A stretch of DNA of 7,907 nucleotides, from NCBI GenBank assembly GCA_946545765.1, contig CAMNNS010000067.1, positions 1-7,907 of the forward strand. Reading direction: 5' to 3'. The DNA is from an uncultured Bacteroidales bacterium. GTDB lineage: Bacteria; Bacteroidota; Bacteroidia; Bacteroidales; UBA932. The position numbers were made by a program, and so were the translations under genes. The notes beneath the pieces were generated by a model, which saw nothing but the letters and a program-made list of their open reading frames with translations, ran no database searches and was not told where the DNA came from. Each line of letters opens with the position of its first letter. Positions within the stretch are counted from its first letter, which is position 1. Shown here one piece after another: positions 1 through 5,954 of this stretch.

Positions 1-392
1 AGAAAGACAAAAAAGAAGAACCAGTAATGGAAAAAGTTGAGAATACAGTTTGGGATGGCACTTATGAAGAATCAGGTGAACAAAATCTAATTGTATTAGA
101 ATTTAAAAATGGCACCGAATTTATTTTGCATCAATATTTTAATATTACAAAGAATAACGAAAGGGTAACGCATTGGGTACACGAAGGTACTTATACTTAT
201 AATAAGCCTAATCTTGTCTTAACCCCTACGGATGCGTACCCTGGCGGAGAGCCTAAGAGTTCTACCTCTAAAGGGCCTGGAGATATAACTTGGAAAGGAG
301 TGGTATCAGCGACTAACGAACTTACATTAAATTTACAGCCAGGTTTAGGAATAACCGTACCAGTTAAGTTAAAGATTGCAGATTTAAAATAG
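1..392 (+). CDS. Small lipoprotein of unknown function, tandem copy 1 (5' end outside window)
   Basis: This is the 3' part of a gene whose start lies off the left edge; the first whole codon in frame is at position 3. I do not recognise a named family. By comparison with the intact neighbour at 465-899, only the signal peptide and the lipobox cysteine are missing: the window opens inside the lysine codon just after that cysteine. The visible part starts with a charged linker (KDKKEEPVMEKVEN), then a short domain rich in alternating hydrophobic residues with W, G and Y landmarks (VWDGTYEESGE, THWVHEGTYTYNKP, GDITWKGVV), suggesting a small beta-sheet or lipocalin-like fold; that fold is a guess. 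It differs from copy 2 by seven extra residues (EPKSSTS, codons 249-269) and a divergent middle. An ATG at 27 is in frame but is probably internal, because homology to copy 2 continues upstream of it. It is probably anchored in the outer membrane. Confidence 0.8.
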   Translation, partial: KDKKEEPVMEKVENTVWDGTYEESGEQNLIVLEFKNGTEFILHQYFNITKNNERVTHWVHEGTYTYNKPNLVLTPTDAYPGGEPKSSTSKGPGDITWKGVVSATNELTLNLQPGLGITVPVKLKIADLK

Positions 393-410
393 TAAAACAA
401 TAAGTATAAA
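1..410 (+). repeat. Tandem duplication unit A (lipoprotein copy 1)
   Basis: This pairs with 529-917 at an offset of 528 up to position 248. Bases 1-55 are identical to 529-583. Bases 56-170 are strongly diverged but stay in register without gaps. Bases 171-248 differ from the partner at 5 positions. A 21-base in-frame insertion follows (249-269). Bases 270-410 differ at only 4 positions, and identity runs 18 bases past the stop codon before ending abruptly at 410. The left end of the unit lies outside the window. Confidence 0.93.
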
Positions 411-464
411 TGAGCATCTATATTTAGGAAAGTATAAATATTGTTTAACTTAAAAATAAAGAAA

Positions 465-899
465 ATGAAAAAAATTTTAACATTCACCTTAGCATTTGCA
501 CTTGTTGCGTTTACTTTATCTTCTTGTAAGAAAGACAAAAAAGAAGAACCAGTAATGGAAAAAGTTGAGAATACAGTTTGGGAGGGGACTTATGAAGAAA
601 GCGGTGAATTAAATCGGATTGTACTTTCATTTTCTAATGATGGTGAATTTGCTTTGGAACACCATATCAATGTTTCTAAACTTCCTGTAACTGTAACTCA
701 TTGGGTATACGTAGGTACTTATACTTATAATAAGCCTAATCTTGTGTTAACCCCTATGGATGCGTTCCCTGGCGGAAAAGGGCCTGGAGATATAACTTGG
801 AAAGGAGTGGTATCAGCGGCTAACGAACTTACATTAGATTTACAGCCAGATTTAGGAATAACCGTACCAGTTAAGTTAAAGATTGCAGATTTAAGATAG
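465..899 (+). CDS. Small lipoprotein of unknown function, tandem copy 2 (intact)
   Basis: This encodes 144 residues. I chose the ATG at 465 over an in-frame TTG at 441 because it puts a lysine pair directly before a hydrophobic stretch, giving a clean lipoprotein signal (about residues 1-20) that ends in the lipobox LSSC with Cys21 as the lipidated residue. The residues after the cysteine, KKDKKEEP, are highly charged; Bacteroidota surface lipoproteins often carry an acidic/lysine export signal here, so surface display is possible but not shown. The mature part is a roughly 115-residue domain with W/G/Y landmarks (VWEGTYEESGE, THWVYVGTYTYNKP, GDITWKGVV, ITVPVKLKIADL), probably beta-rich. It follows copy 1 by 72 bases with no terminator between them, so the two may be cotranscribed. 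A strong hairpin lies 31 bases after the stop. The function is unknown; the tandem arrangement suggests a duplicated surface or periplasmic binding protein, which is inference. Confidence 0.88.
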   Translation: MKKILTFTLAFALVAFTLSSCKKDKKEEPVMEKVENTVWEGTYEESGELNRIVLSFSNDGEFALEHHINVSKLPVTVTHWVYVGTYTYNKPNLVLTPMDAFPGGKGPGDITWKGVVSAANELTLDLQPDLGITVPVKLKIADLR

Positions 900-917
900 T
901 AAAACAATAAGTATAAA
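529..917 (+). repeat. Tandem duplication unit B (lipoprotein copy 2)
   Basis: This is the partner of 1-410. It lacks the 21-base insertion and ends at 917, just before the intergenic hairpin. The true left boundary must lie further upstream, in or before the signal-peptide region, but cannot be set because the matching part of copy 1 is outside the window. A 10-base direct repeat (AAGTATAAAT) at 402-411 and 430-439, plus a 9-base match at 909-917, sits at the unit edges and might mark where the duplication arose. Confidence 0.9.
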
Positions 918-930
918 AGTGTTTTAGTAT

Positions 931-975
931 AAAACTACAAGACCGACTATTCTTAGTCGGTCTTGTAGTTTTTCT
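931..975. terminator. Bidirectional hairpin terminator between lipoprotein copy 2 and pdxJ
   Basis: The arms 931-949 and 954-972 are perfect reverse complements of 19 bases with a four-base loop (TTCT, 950-953). The arms begin with AAAA and end with TTTT, so each strand has a U run at the 3' side of the stem; on the plus strand it continues a few bases past the stem. The hairpin lies between two convergent genes, 31 bases after the lipoprotein stop and 7 bases from the pdxJ stop, which fits a shared terminator. The minus-strand U run is short (four bases), so termination may be weaker in that direction. Confidence 0.88.
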
Positions 976-979
976 ATTT

Positions 980-1699
980 TTATTTCAGTTCTTCTAAATA
1001 AGCTCCAATTGTCTTCTCTAACCCCATATACAGAGCGTCGCAGATTAGGGCGTGACCAATAGATACTTCTAAAAGGTTGGGGATTGTCTTATGAAAATAT
1101 TTTAAATTATCTAAATTGAGGTCGTGCCCCGCATTTAACCCTAATCCACATCTTTCAGCTTCACATGCCGCTCTATAATAAGGTTCTATAGCCTGTTCTC
1201 TGTTTTTTTTGTAACCTTTTGCATACCCCTCTGTATAGAGTTCAACTCTGTCGCATCCACATTCTGCAGCATGTTTTATTATCTCTTCTATTGGATCTAC
1301 AAAAATCGAGACCCTGATTCCTGCCTCTTTAAACTCTTTACAAACAGATTTTAGAAACTCTTTGTTCTTGATCGTGTCCCAGCCCGCATTGGAAGTGAGT
1401 GCATTTTCTGAATCGGGCACTAAAGTTACTTGTGCAGGCAATATATTTAAAACGAGTTGTTTAAATGGTTCTTTAGGATTACCTTCTATATTAAATTCTG
1501 TGGTTAGTATAGGTTTTAGATCTATAACATCTTGTTTTGTTATATGTCTTTGATCGGGGCGTGGGTGGACAGTAATTCCTTCTGCCCCAAATTTCTCGCA
1601 ATCTATAGCACATTGTATTACATTTGGCATATTGCCACCACGTGCATTTCTTAAAGTTGCTATCTTATTTATATTTACGCTTAGTCTTGTTTTTGTCAT
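980..1699 (-). CDS. pdxJ: Pyridoxine 5'-phosphate synthase PdxJ
   Basis: The 239-residue product matches the usual length of PdxJ, which condenses 1-deoxy-D-xylulose 5-phosphate with 3-amino-2-oxopropyl phosphate (from the PdxA reaction) to make pyridoxine 5'-phosphate in the cytoplasm. It is a TIM-barrel enzyme. The family signatures are visible: VNINKIATLRNARGG at 8-22, GITVHPRPDQRHIT at 41-54 with His45, Arg47 and His52, Glu72 in FNIEG, NAGHDL at 189-194 with His192, and IGHALI at 214-219. These correspond to the known catalytic and phosphate-binding positions of the E. coli enzyme. Where E. coli has Asp-His after VNI, this protein has Asn-Lys, a difference I recall from Bacteroides homologues. 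The start is set by alignment of the conserved N terminus. The gene stands alone, divergent from nadK and convergent with the lipoprotein genes. A promoter lies unusually close to the ATG. Confidence 0.97.
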   Translation of the reverse strand: MTKTRLSVNINKIATLRNARGGNMPNVIQCAIDCEKFGAEGITVHPRPDQRHITKQDVIDLKPILTTEFNIEGNPKEPFKQLVLNILPAQVTLVPDSENALTSNAGWDTIKNKEFLKSVCKEFKEAGIRVSIFVDPIEEIIKHAAECGCDRVELYTEGYAKGYKKNREQAIEPYYRAACEAERCGLGLNAGHDLNLDNLKYFHKTIPNLLEVSIGHALICDALYMGLEKTIGAYLEELK

Positions 1700-1703
1700 G
1701 GGG

Positions 1704-1734
1704 CAAAAGTAGGAACATTTTATCAGAAAGCAAA
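1704..1734 (-). promoter_or_regulatory. Bacteroidota-type promoter of pdxJ
   Basis: Read on the minus strand, TTTG (1734-1731) is followed by a 19-base spacer and TACTTTTG (1711-1704), an exact match to the Bacteroidota pattern TTTG-N19-TAnnTTTG. Only four bases (CCCC) separate the -7 box from the pdxJ ATG. A start site 5-7 bases past the box would fall at or within the start codon, so the transcript may have almost no leader. Confidence 0.75.
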
Positions 1735-1761
1735 GTAAAAGAGGAGATAGTTAAATTTTTG

Positions 1762-1769
1762 TATCTTTA
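1762..1769 (+). promoter_or_regulatory. Possible -7 box of the nadK promoter
   Basis: TATCTTTA is one base off the TAnnTTTG consensus and lies 20 bases before the nadK ATG, a suitable distance for a short leader. No TTTG is seen at the expected upstream position (about 1739-1742), so the -33 element is weak or absent. A promoter must lie in or near this 90-base divergent region because the upstream gene points the other way. Confidence 0.45.
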
Positions 1770-1789
1770 CGCCACTAAAAAATCTAATA

Positions 1790-2677
1790 ATGAAAATTGC
1801 TATTTTTGGAAGGACAATAGATGAGAGTAGTAAAGATTCTCTTGTAGGTTTCTTTGAAAGATTAAAAGAAAAAAAAGGGATAGAGTGGTATATATATGAT
1901 TCATTTTATAACTACCTTATATCCAAGGAATATATCGCTGATAAAACAGATTTCTTTATTACTAAAACATTTAAATCGGGAGAGGATTTGCCTAAAGAAG
2001 TAGATTTGATTTTATCACTTGGTGGAGATGGCACATTTTTATCTACACTTCCCATTATTAAAGATAGAGAGATACCAGTGGCGGGGATAAATTTTGGCAG
2101 GTTAGGTTTTTTAACCTCTTCCAATTATGCTTCTCCTTGGATAGACCTTTTGTTAGAGGGTAATTTTGAAGTGCAACACAGAAACTTATTAACTTTTGAA
2201 TACTCTAACACTCCCGACGACTTTTATCCCTATGCTCTCAATGAATTTTCTATCCAAAGAGATGGTCCAGCTGTTTTAGAGTTGGATATAAAAATTAATG
2301 GTGAGTCTATGCCACGATATATGGCAGACGGAGTTTTAATTGGAAGTGCTACCGGTTCTACAGCTTATTCTATGAGTGCCGGAGGTCCTATTGTTATGCC
2401 TGAATGTCAAGTTCTTACAATTGTACCTGTAGCACCGCATAACTTAAATATCAGACCTTTGGTTGTACCTCAAGATAGTGTTATAGAGATCTCTTTTAAC
2501 ACAAGATACGACAATGCCACACTCTCTGCAGATAATAGATTTTTTAAAATTCCTAATGGAGCAACAATTAAAATTTCAAAAGCTCCAATATCTTTAAAAA
2601 TAGTAGCTCCAATGATGAAGTTTATGAGTGCTCTAAATAAAAAGTTATTTTGGGGGGCTGATTGGCGCAATCTCTAA
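1790..2677 (+). CDS. nadK: NAD kinase
   Basis: This 295-residue cytoplasmic enzyme phosphorylates NAD to NADP using ATP or polyphosphate and is the only known route to NADP. The N-terminal Rossmann-like part opens with MKIAIFGR and carries the catalytic GGDGTFL motif at 78-84 (Asp80 is the conserved aspartate). GINFGRLGFLT at 99-109 follows. The C-terminal beta-rich NAD-binding domain has the NE pair at 151-152 (ALNEFSIQR), DGVLIGSATGSTAYS at 180-194 with SAGGPI after it, and the APHNLNIRPLVVP segment. These are the standard family landmarks, and the length is normal. The ATG at 1790 is placed so that the first beta strand begins directly, as in homologues. It is divergent from pdxJ; uppS follows after 39 bases on the same strand, so partial readthrough into the envelope operon is possible. 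Confidence 0.97.
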   Translation: MKIAIFGRTIDESSKDSLVGFFERLKEKKGIEWYIYDSFYNYLISKEYIADKTDFFITKTFKSGEDLPKEVDLILSLGGDGTFLSTLPIIKDREIPVAGINFGRLGFLTSSNYASPWIDLLLEGNFEVQHRNLLTFEYSNTPDDFYPYALNEFSIQRDGPAVLELDIKINGESMPRYMADGVLIGSATGSTAYSMSAGGPIVMPECQVLTIVPVAPHNLNIRPLVVPQDSVIEISFNTRYDNATLSADNRFFKIPNGATIKISKAPISLKIVAPMMKFMSALNKKLFWGADWRNL

Positions 2678-2692
2678 AATTTTATATATTTG
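2661..2692 (+). promoter_or_regulatory. Probable promoter for the uppS-bamA-skp-skp unit
   Basis: TATATTTG at 2685-2692 is an exact TAnnTTTG -7 box in the gap after nadK. ATTG at 2661-2664, inside the last codons of nadK, stands 20 bases upstream as a one-mismatch -33 element. A start near 2698 would leave a leader of about 19 bases before uppS. This would let the envelope genes be transcribed independently of nadK. Confidence 0.6.
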
Positions 2693-2716
2693 CCCGTTAT
2701 ATTTTGATAAGTATTT

Positions 2717-3415
2717 ATGCAACAAAAAGAGAAGATAATACCAACTCATGTCTCTATTATTATGGATGGGAATGGCAGGTGGGCACAAAAGCGTGGTTTA
2801 GAGCGGATTGAGGGTCATAAAGAGGGGGTAGAAAGTGTTAGAGCATGTTCTGAATTTGCCCTTGAATATGGGATAAAATATTTGAGTTTGTTTGCCTTCT
2901 CTACAGAGAATTGGGGCAGACCAAAAGAGGAGATTGAGGGGTTGTGGAGTATAATGCTGAAATCTATCGCGATAGAGGCTCCTATCCTTAAAAAAAATAA
3001 TGTTAAACTTAGAGTGTTGGGTGACATTAGTAAGTTTTCTGATAATTTAAAGAAGCAAATAATTGAATGTGTGGAGCTAACAGCAGACAATACAGGAAGT
3101 AATCTTATTGTTATGCTTAACTATAGTGGGCGATGGGATATTATGCAGGCTTGCAATAGGTTTATTAAAGAGCACCCCATGGAGGAGATTTCTGAGGAGC
3201 AAATGGCACATTATTTGAGTACGGAAGGGATACCAGAACCCGATCTTCTTATTAGGACAAGCGGTGAACAAAGGATAAGTAATTATATGTTGTGGCAAAT
3301 GGCATACACCGAGTTTTATTTTACTGAGGTGCTTTGGCCCGACTTCCGCAAAGAAGAATTTAAAAAAGCATTAGAAGCCTTCTCAAATAGAGAGAGGCGT
3401 TTTGGAAAAGTTTAA
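2717..3415 (+). CDS. uppS: Isoprenyl transferase, probably undecaprenyl diphosphate synthase
   Basis: The 232-residue product is a cis-prenyltransferase that adds isopentenyl units to farnesyl diphosphate, giving the C55 carrier lipid precursor for peptidoglycan and surface polysaccharides. The signatures are in order: IIMDGNGRWA at 14-23 with catalytic Asp17, GHKEG at 33-37, LFAFSTENWGRP at 58-69, NYSGRWDI at 135-142, PDLLIRTSGEQRISN at 175-189 with diphosphate-binding Arg180 and Arg186, and TEFYFTEVLWPDF at 198-210 with Glu199 as the likely magnesium ligand. The usual NYGGR is NYSGR here, a mild change of the kind I recall in other Bacteroidota. The product length C55 is assumed from the family and from its being the only such gene visible. 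bamA starts 11 bases after the stop, so the two are almost certainly cotranscribed. Confidence 0.96.
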   Translation: MQQKEKIIPTHVSIIMDGNGRWAQKRGLERIEGHKEGVESVRACSEFALEYGIKYLSLFAFSTENWGRPKEEIEGLWSIMLKSIAIEAPILKKNNVKLRVLGDISKFSDNLKKQIIECVELTADNTGSNLIVMLNYSGRWDIMQACNRFIKEHPMEEISEEQMAHYLSTEGIPEPDLLIRTSGEQRISNYMLWQMAYTEFYFTEVLWPDFRKEEFKKALEAFSNRERRFGKV

Positions 3416-3426
3416 ATAAGAATTAG

Positions 3427-5928
3427 ATGAAGTTTTTAAAATTTACACTGTTTCTTTTCTCGATAATAATATCTACATCTGTTTTTGCTCAAGATGTAGA
3501 TTATACCAATCCTAAAAGCTATGTTATTGGGGGAGTTAAAGTTAGAGGGATAAAGTATTTAAGTGAGGAACAAATAATATCTATAACAGGTCTTGTTAAA
3601 GGTGAGAGTATTGTGGTGCCAAGTCAAGAGTTGTCTGATGTTGTAAAGAGGGTTTCAGCACAAAGATATTTTTCTGATGTGGCTATTTATATAGACTCTT
3701 TGTCTGCACAAAAAGATACAGTTTATTTTGCCCTTCAACTTAAAGAAAGACCGAGAGTTTCTCAATGGTATTTCAATGGGATAAGGAGTGGGCAACGGTC
3801 AGATTTAAAGGATAGATTAAAATTATTAAGAAGAGGGACAGAATTGTCTGAATATATTGTGCAATCGTCTAAAGATATTATCAAAAAGTATTTTAAAGAG
3901 AAAGGTTTTTTAAAGTGTGAAGTTGATGTACAGACTGAGAATGACCCGGTTATAAACAATGCAGTTAGAGTAACCTTTAATATAAATAAAGGTCCTAAGG
4001 TAAAGATAGGGAGAGTCTCTATAGATGGTAATAAAAACATGGATGAGTGGAAGTTGCTTAAATCTATGAAAAAAACCAGAGATAAAAGATGGCGTAACTT
4101 CTTTAGAACAAAGAAATTTAATGAATCAGAATATAAAAATGACAAAGCAAATTTAATCTCGACTTTCAATGAGTTTGGGTATAGAGATGCTAAAATTATT
4201 TCTGATTCAATATATTATATAACCGAAAACAGATTGGGAATAGATTTAAAAGTAGAGGAGGGAGACCAATACAGATTTAGAAATATTACATGGACAGGTA
4301 ATAGTATTTATTCTACAGAACAATTAAACAGAGTGTTGAGGATTAACAAAGGGGATATATATGATTTGGTAACATTAGACAAGCGATTAAATGGTGACCC
4401 TAAACAAATGGAACCCGATGTTAAGAAGTTATATACAGACAATGGATATTTGTTTTTTAATGTAATGCCTGTTGAGAAGAAGATAGAGAATGATTCGGTA
4501 GATGTTGAGATGAGAATGTACGAGGGGAAACCTGCAACATTCAATAAGATAATTATAAACGGAAACAATATTACAGCAGAAAAAATTGCTCGTAGAGCCT
4601 TGTTTACAAAGCCGGGTTATCTTTTTTCTCAAACCGATTTTGAGAGATCTGTAAGGGAGTTGAGTTCTATAGGGCACTTTAATCCCGAGGTTTTCCAAAC
4701 AGGAAGTGGTTATAGTGTATTGCCTAATCAAAATAATAATACTGTAGATATTGCCTATAATTTAGAAGAGAAACCTAATTCACAAGTTGAGGTTAGCGGA
4801 GGCTGGGGGGCAAATACTTTTGTTGGTACATTAGGTGTAAGTTTTAATAATTTTGCTATTAAAAGAATTTTTAAGAAAGGTGCATGGAGACCTGTCCCTT
4901 TAGGAGATGGACAAACCTTATCTATAAGATTCCAGACGAGTGGTTCTTACTATACTGCGTTGAGTGCAAGCTTTATAGAACCATGGCTCCTTGGTACAAA
5001 GCCGGTATTTTTAAGTGTTTCTACCTACTTTACAAGACAAACTAATTCTTCATATTTTTATCAGAAAACAGATGAATATATGGAAGTATTTGGGGCATCT
5101 GTAGGATTGGGTTCAAGATTAAAATGGCCAGATAATTATTTTACACTATCTCATACTTTAAGCTGGCAAACATATAAGTTGCAAAATTGGAATTATAACT
5201 TTTTGTTTAATACAGGAAAGTCTCATAATATAAGTTACACACTGGGCTTATCGAGAAACTCTACAGATCAGCAAATTTATCCAAGACAAGGTTCCGATTT
5301 TTCTTTAAGCGTCCAAGCAACCCCACCATATTCTTTGTTTAGAGGTGATAAGGATTACAAAAATATGGAGTTAAAGAAAAAATATAATTGGATAGAGTAT
5401 CATAAATGGCTCTTCAAAGGTGATGTTTATGTTAAACTATTAGGAGATTTAGTCCTTAGAACATCAGCGAATTGGGGATATTTGGGCTATTATAATAAAA
5501 AGTTGGGTTACTCACCTTTTGAGGGTTTTGAGTTAGGAGGTGATGGAATGAGTGGTTATAATACTTATGGAGCAGATCTTATTGCATTAAGGGGGTATCC
5601 AAATTCCTCTTTAACCCCTATAGAAGGGAATGTTTATGTAGGTCATGTTTATGATAAGTTTACAGTAGAGTTAAGACATCCAATTATATTACAGCCATCG
5701 AGCCAAATATACGCACTGTTGTTTATGGAAGGGGGAAATAGTTGGAAAGATTTAAAAGATTTTCAACCATTTGAAATTAAGAGATCTGTAGGTGTTGGTT
5801 TAAGAATATTCCTCCCGATGATTGGTTTGATGGGTGTTGATTGGGGGTATGGTTTTGATCCCGTTCCAAACGAGGGTAAAAGGAGAGGTGGTAGCCAGTT
5901 CCACTTTGTTTTGGGGCAACAATTCTAA
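3427..5928 (+). CDS. bamA: Outer-membrane protein assembly factor BamA (Omp85)
   Basis: This 833-residue protein is the essential barrel that folds and inserts other beta-barrel proteins into the outer membrane. A Sec signal peptide covers residues 1-21, with cleavage likely after VFA and mature start QDVDYT. Five POTRA repeats can be traced, roughly 32-110, 111-192, 193-280, 281-370 and 371-453; the repeat pattern includes G-N landmarks such as VSIDGNKN, ITWTGNS and IIINGNN. The barrel follows from about 454 and ends in an aromatic residue (LGQQF), the usual outer-membrane barrel end. The lid-lock motif of strand loop 6, VRGF in proteobacteria, appears as LRGYP with Arg722. The length is ordinary for Bacteroidota. 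It sits between uppS and two skp genes that encode its likely chaperones, which supports BamA over a related TamA-like Omp85 protein. No internal promoter or terminator is evident. Confidence 0.95.
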   Translation: MKFLKFTLFLFSIIISTSVFAQDVDYTNPKSYVIGGVKVRGIKYLSEEQIISITGLVKGESIVVPSQELSDVVKRVSAQRYFSDVAIYIDSLSAQKDTVYFALQLKERPRVSQWYFNGIRSGQRSDLKDRLKLLRRGTELSEYIVQSSKDIIKKYFKEKGFLKCEVDVQTENDPVINNAVRVTFNINKGPKVKIGRVSIDGNKNMDEWKLLKSMKKTRDKRWRNFFRTKKFNESEYKNDKANLISTFNEFGYRDAKIISDSIYYITENRLGIDLKVEEGDQYRFRNITWTGNSIYSTEQLNRVLRINKGDIYDLVTLDKRLNGDPKQMEPDVKKLYTDNGYLFFNVMPVEKKIENDSVDVEMRMYEGKPATFNKIIINGNNITAEKIARRALFTKPGYLFSQTDFERSVRELSSIGHFNPEVFQTGSGYSVLPNQNNNTVDIAYNLEEKPNSQVEVSGGWGANTFVGTLGVSFNNFAIKRIFKKGAWRPVPLGDGQTLSIRFQTSGSYYTALSASFIEPWLLGTKPVFLSVSTYFTRQTNSSYFYQKTDEYMEVFGASVGLGSRLKWPDNYFTLSHTLSWQTYKLQNWNYNFLFNTGKSHNISYTLGLSRNSTDQQIYPRQGSDFSLSVQATPPYSLFRGDKDYKNMELKKKYNWIEYHKWLFKGDVYVKLLGDLVLRTSANWGYLGYYNKKLGYSPFEGFELGGDGMSGYNTYGADLIALRGYPNSSLTPIEGNVYVGHVYDKFTVELRHPIILQPSSQIYALLFMEGGNSWKDLKDFQPFEIKRSVGVGLRIFLPMIGLMGVDWGYGFDPVPNEGKRRGGSQFHFVLGQQF

Positions 5929-5954
5929 ATGACTAATTTTAAAAAAATAAAGAT

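Noticed and set aside
419..440. Promoter for lipoprotein copy 2 in the gap after copy 1
   Set aside because: TATATTTA at 419-426 is only a loose -7 match in very AT-rich DNA and no TTTG stands at the right distance; cotranscription with copy 1 is as likely.
441..464. TTG at 441 as the start of lipoprotein copy 2
   Set aside because: It would add eight residues (FNLKIKK and the start) before a perfectly normal lipoprotein signal that begins at the ATG at 465.
197..538. Minus-strand open frame of about 113 codons across the lipoprotein repeat
   Set aside because: It runs antisense through the well-supported lipoprotein genes, its like at 725-907 exists only because the DNA is duplicated, and it has no recognisable protein features.
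1624..1824. Plus-strand open frame bridging the pdxJ start and nadK start
   Set aside because: It covers the divergent promoters and overlaps both genes in other frames; nothing in the translation looks like a protein.
3762..4169. Minus-strand open frame of 135 codons inside bamA
   Set aside because: It is antisense to the POTRA region of a clear bamA gene, with composition expected of the complement of an AT-rich coding strand and no promoter or domain.
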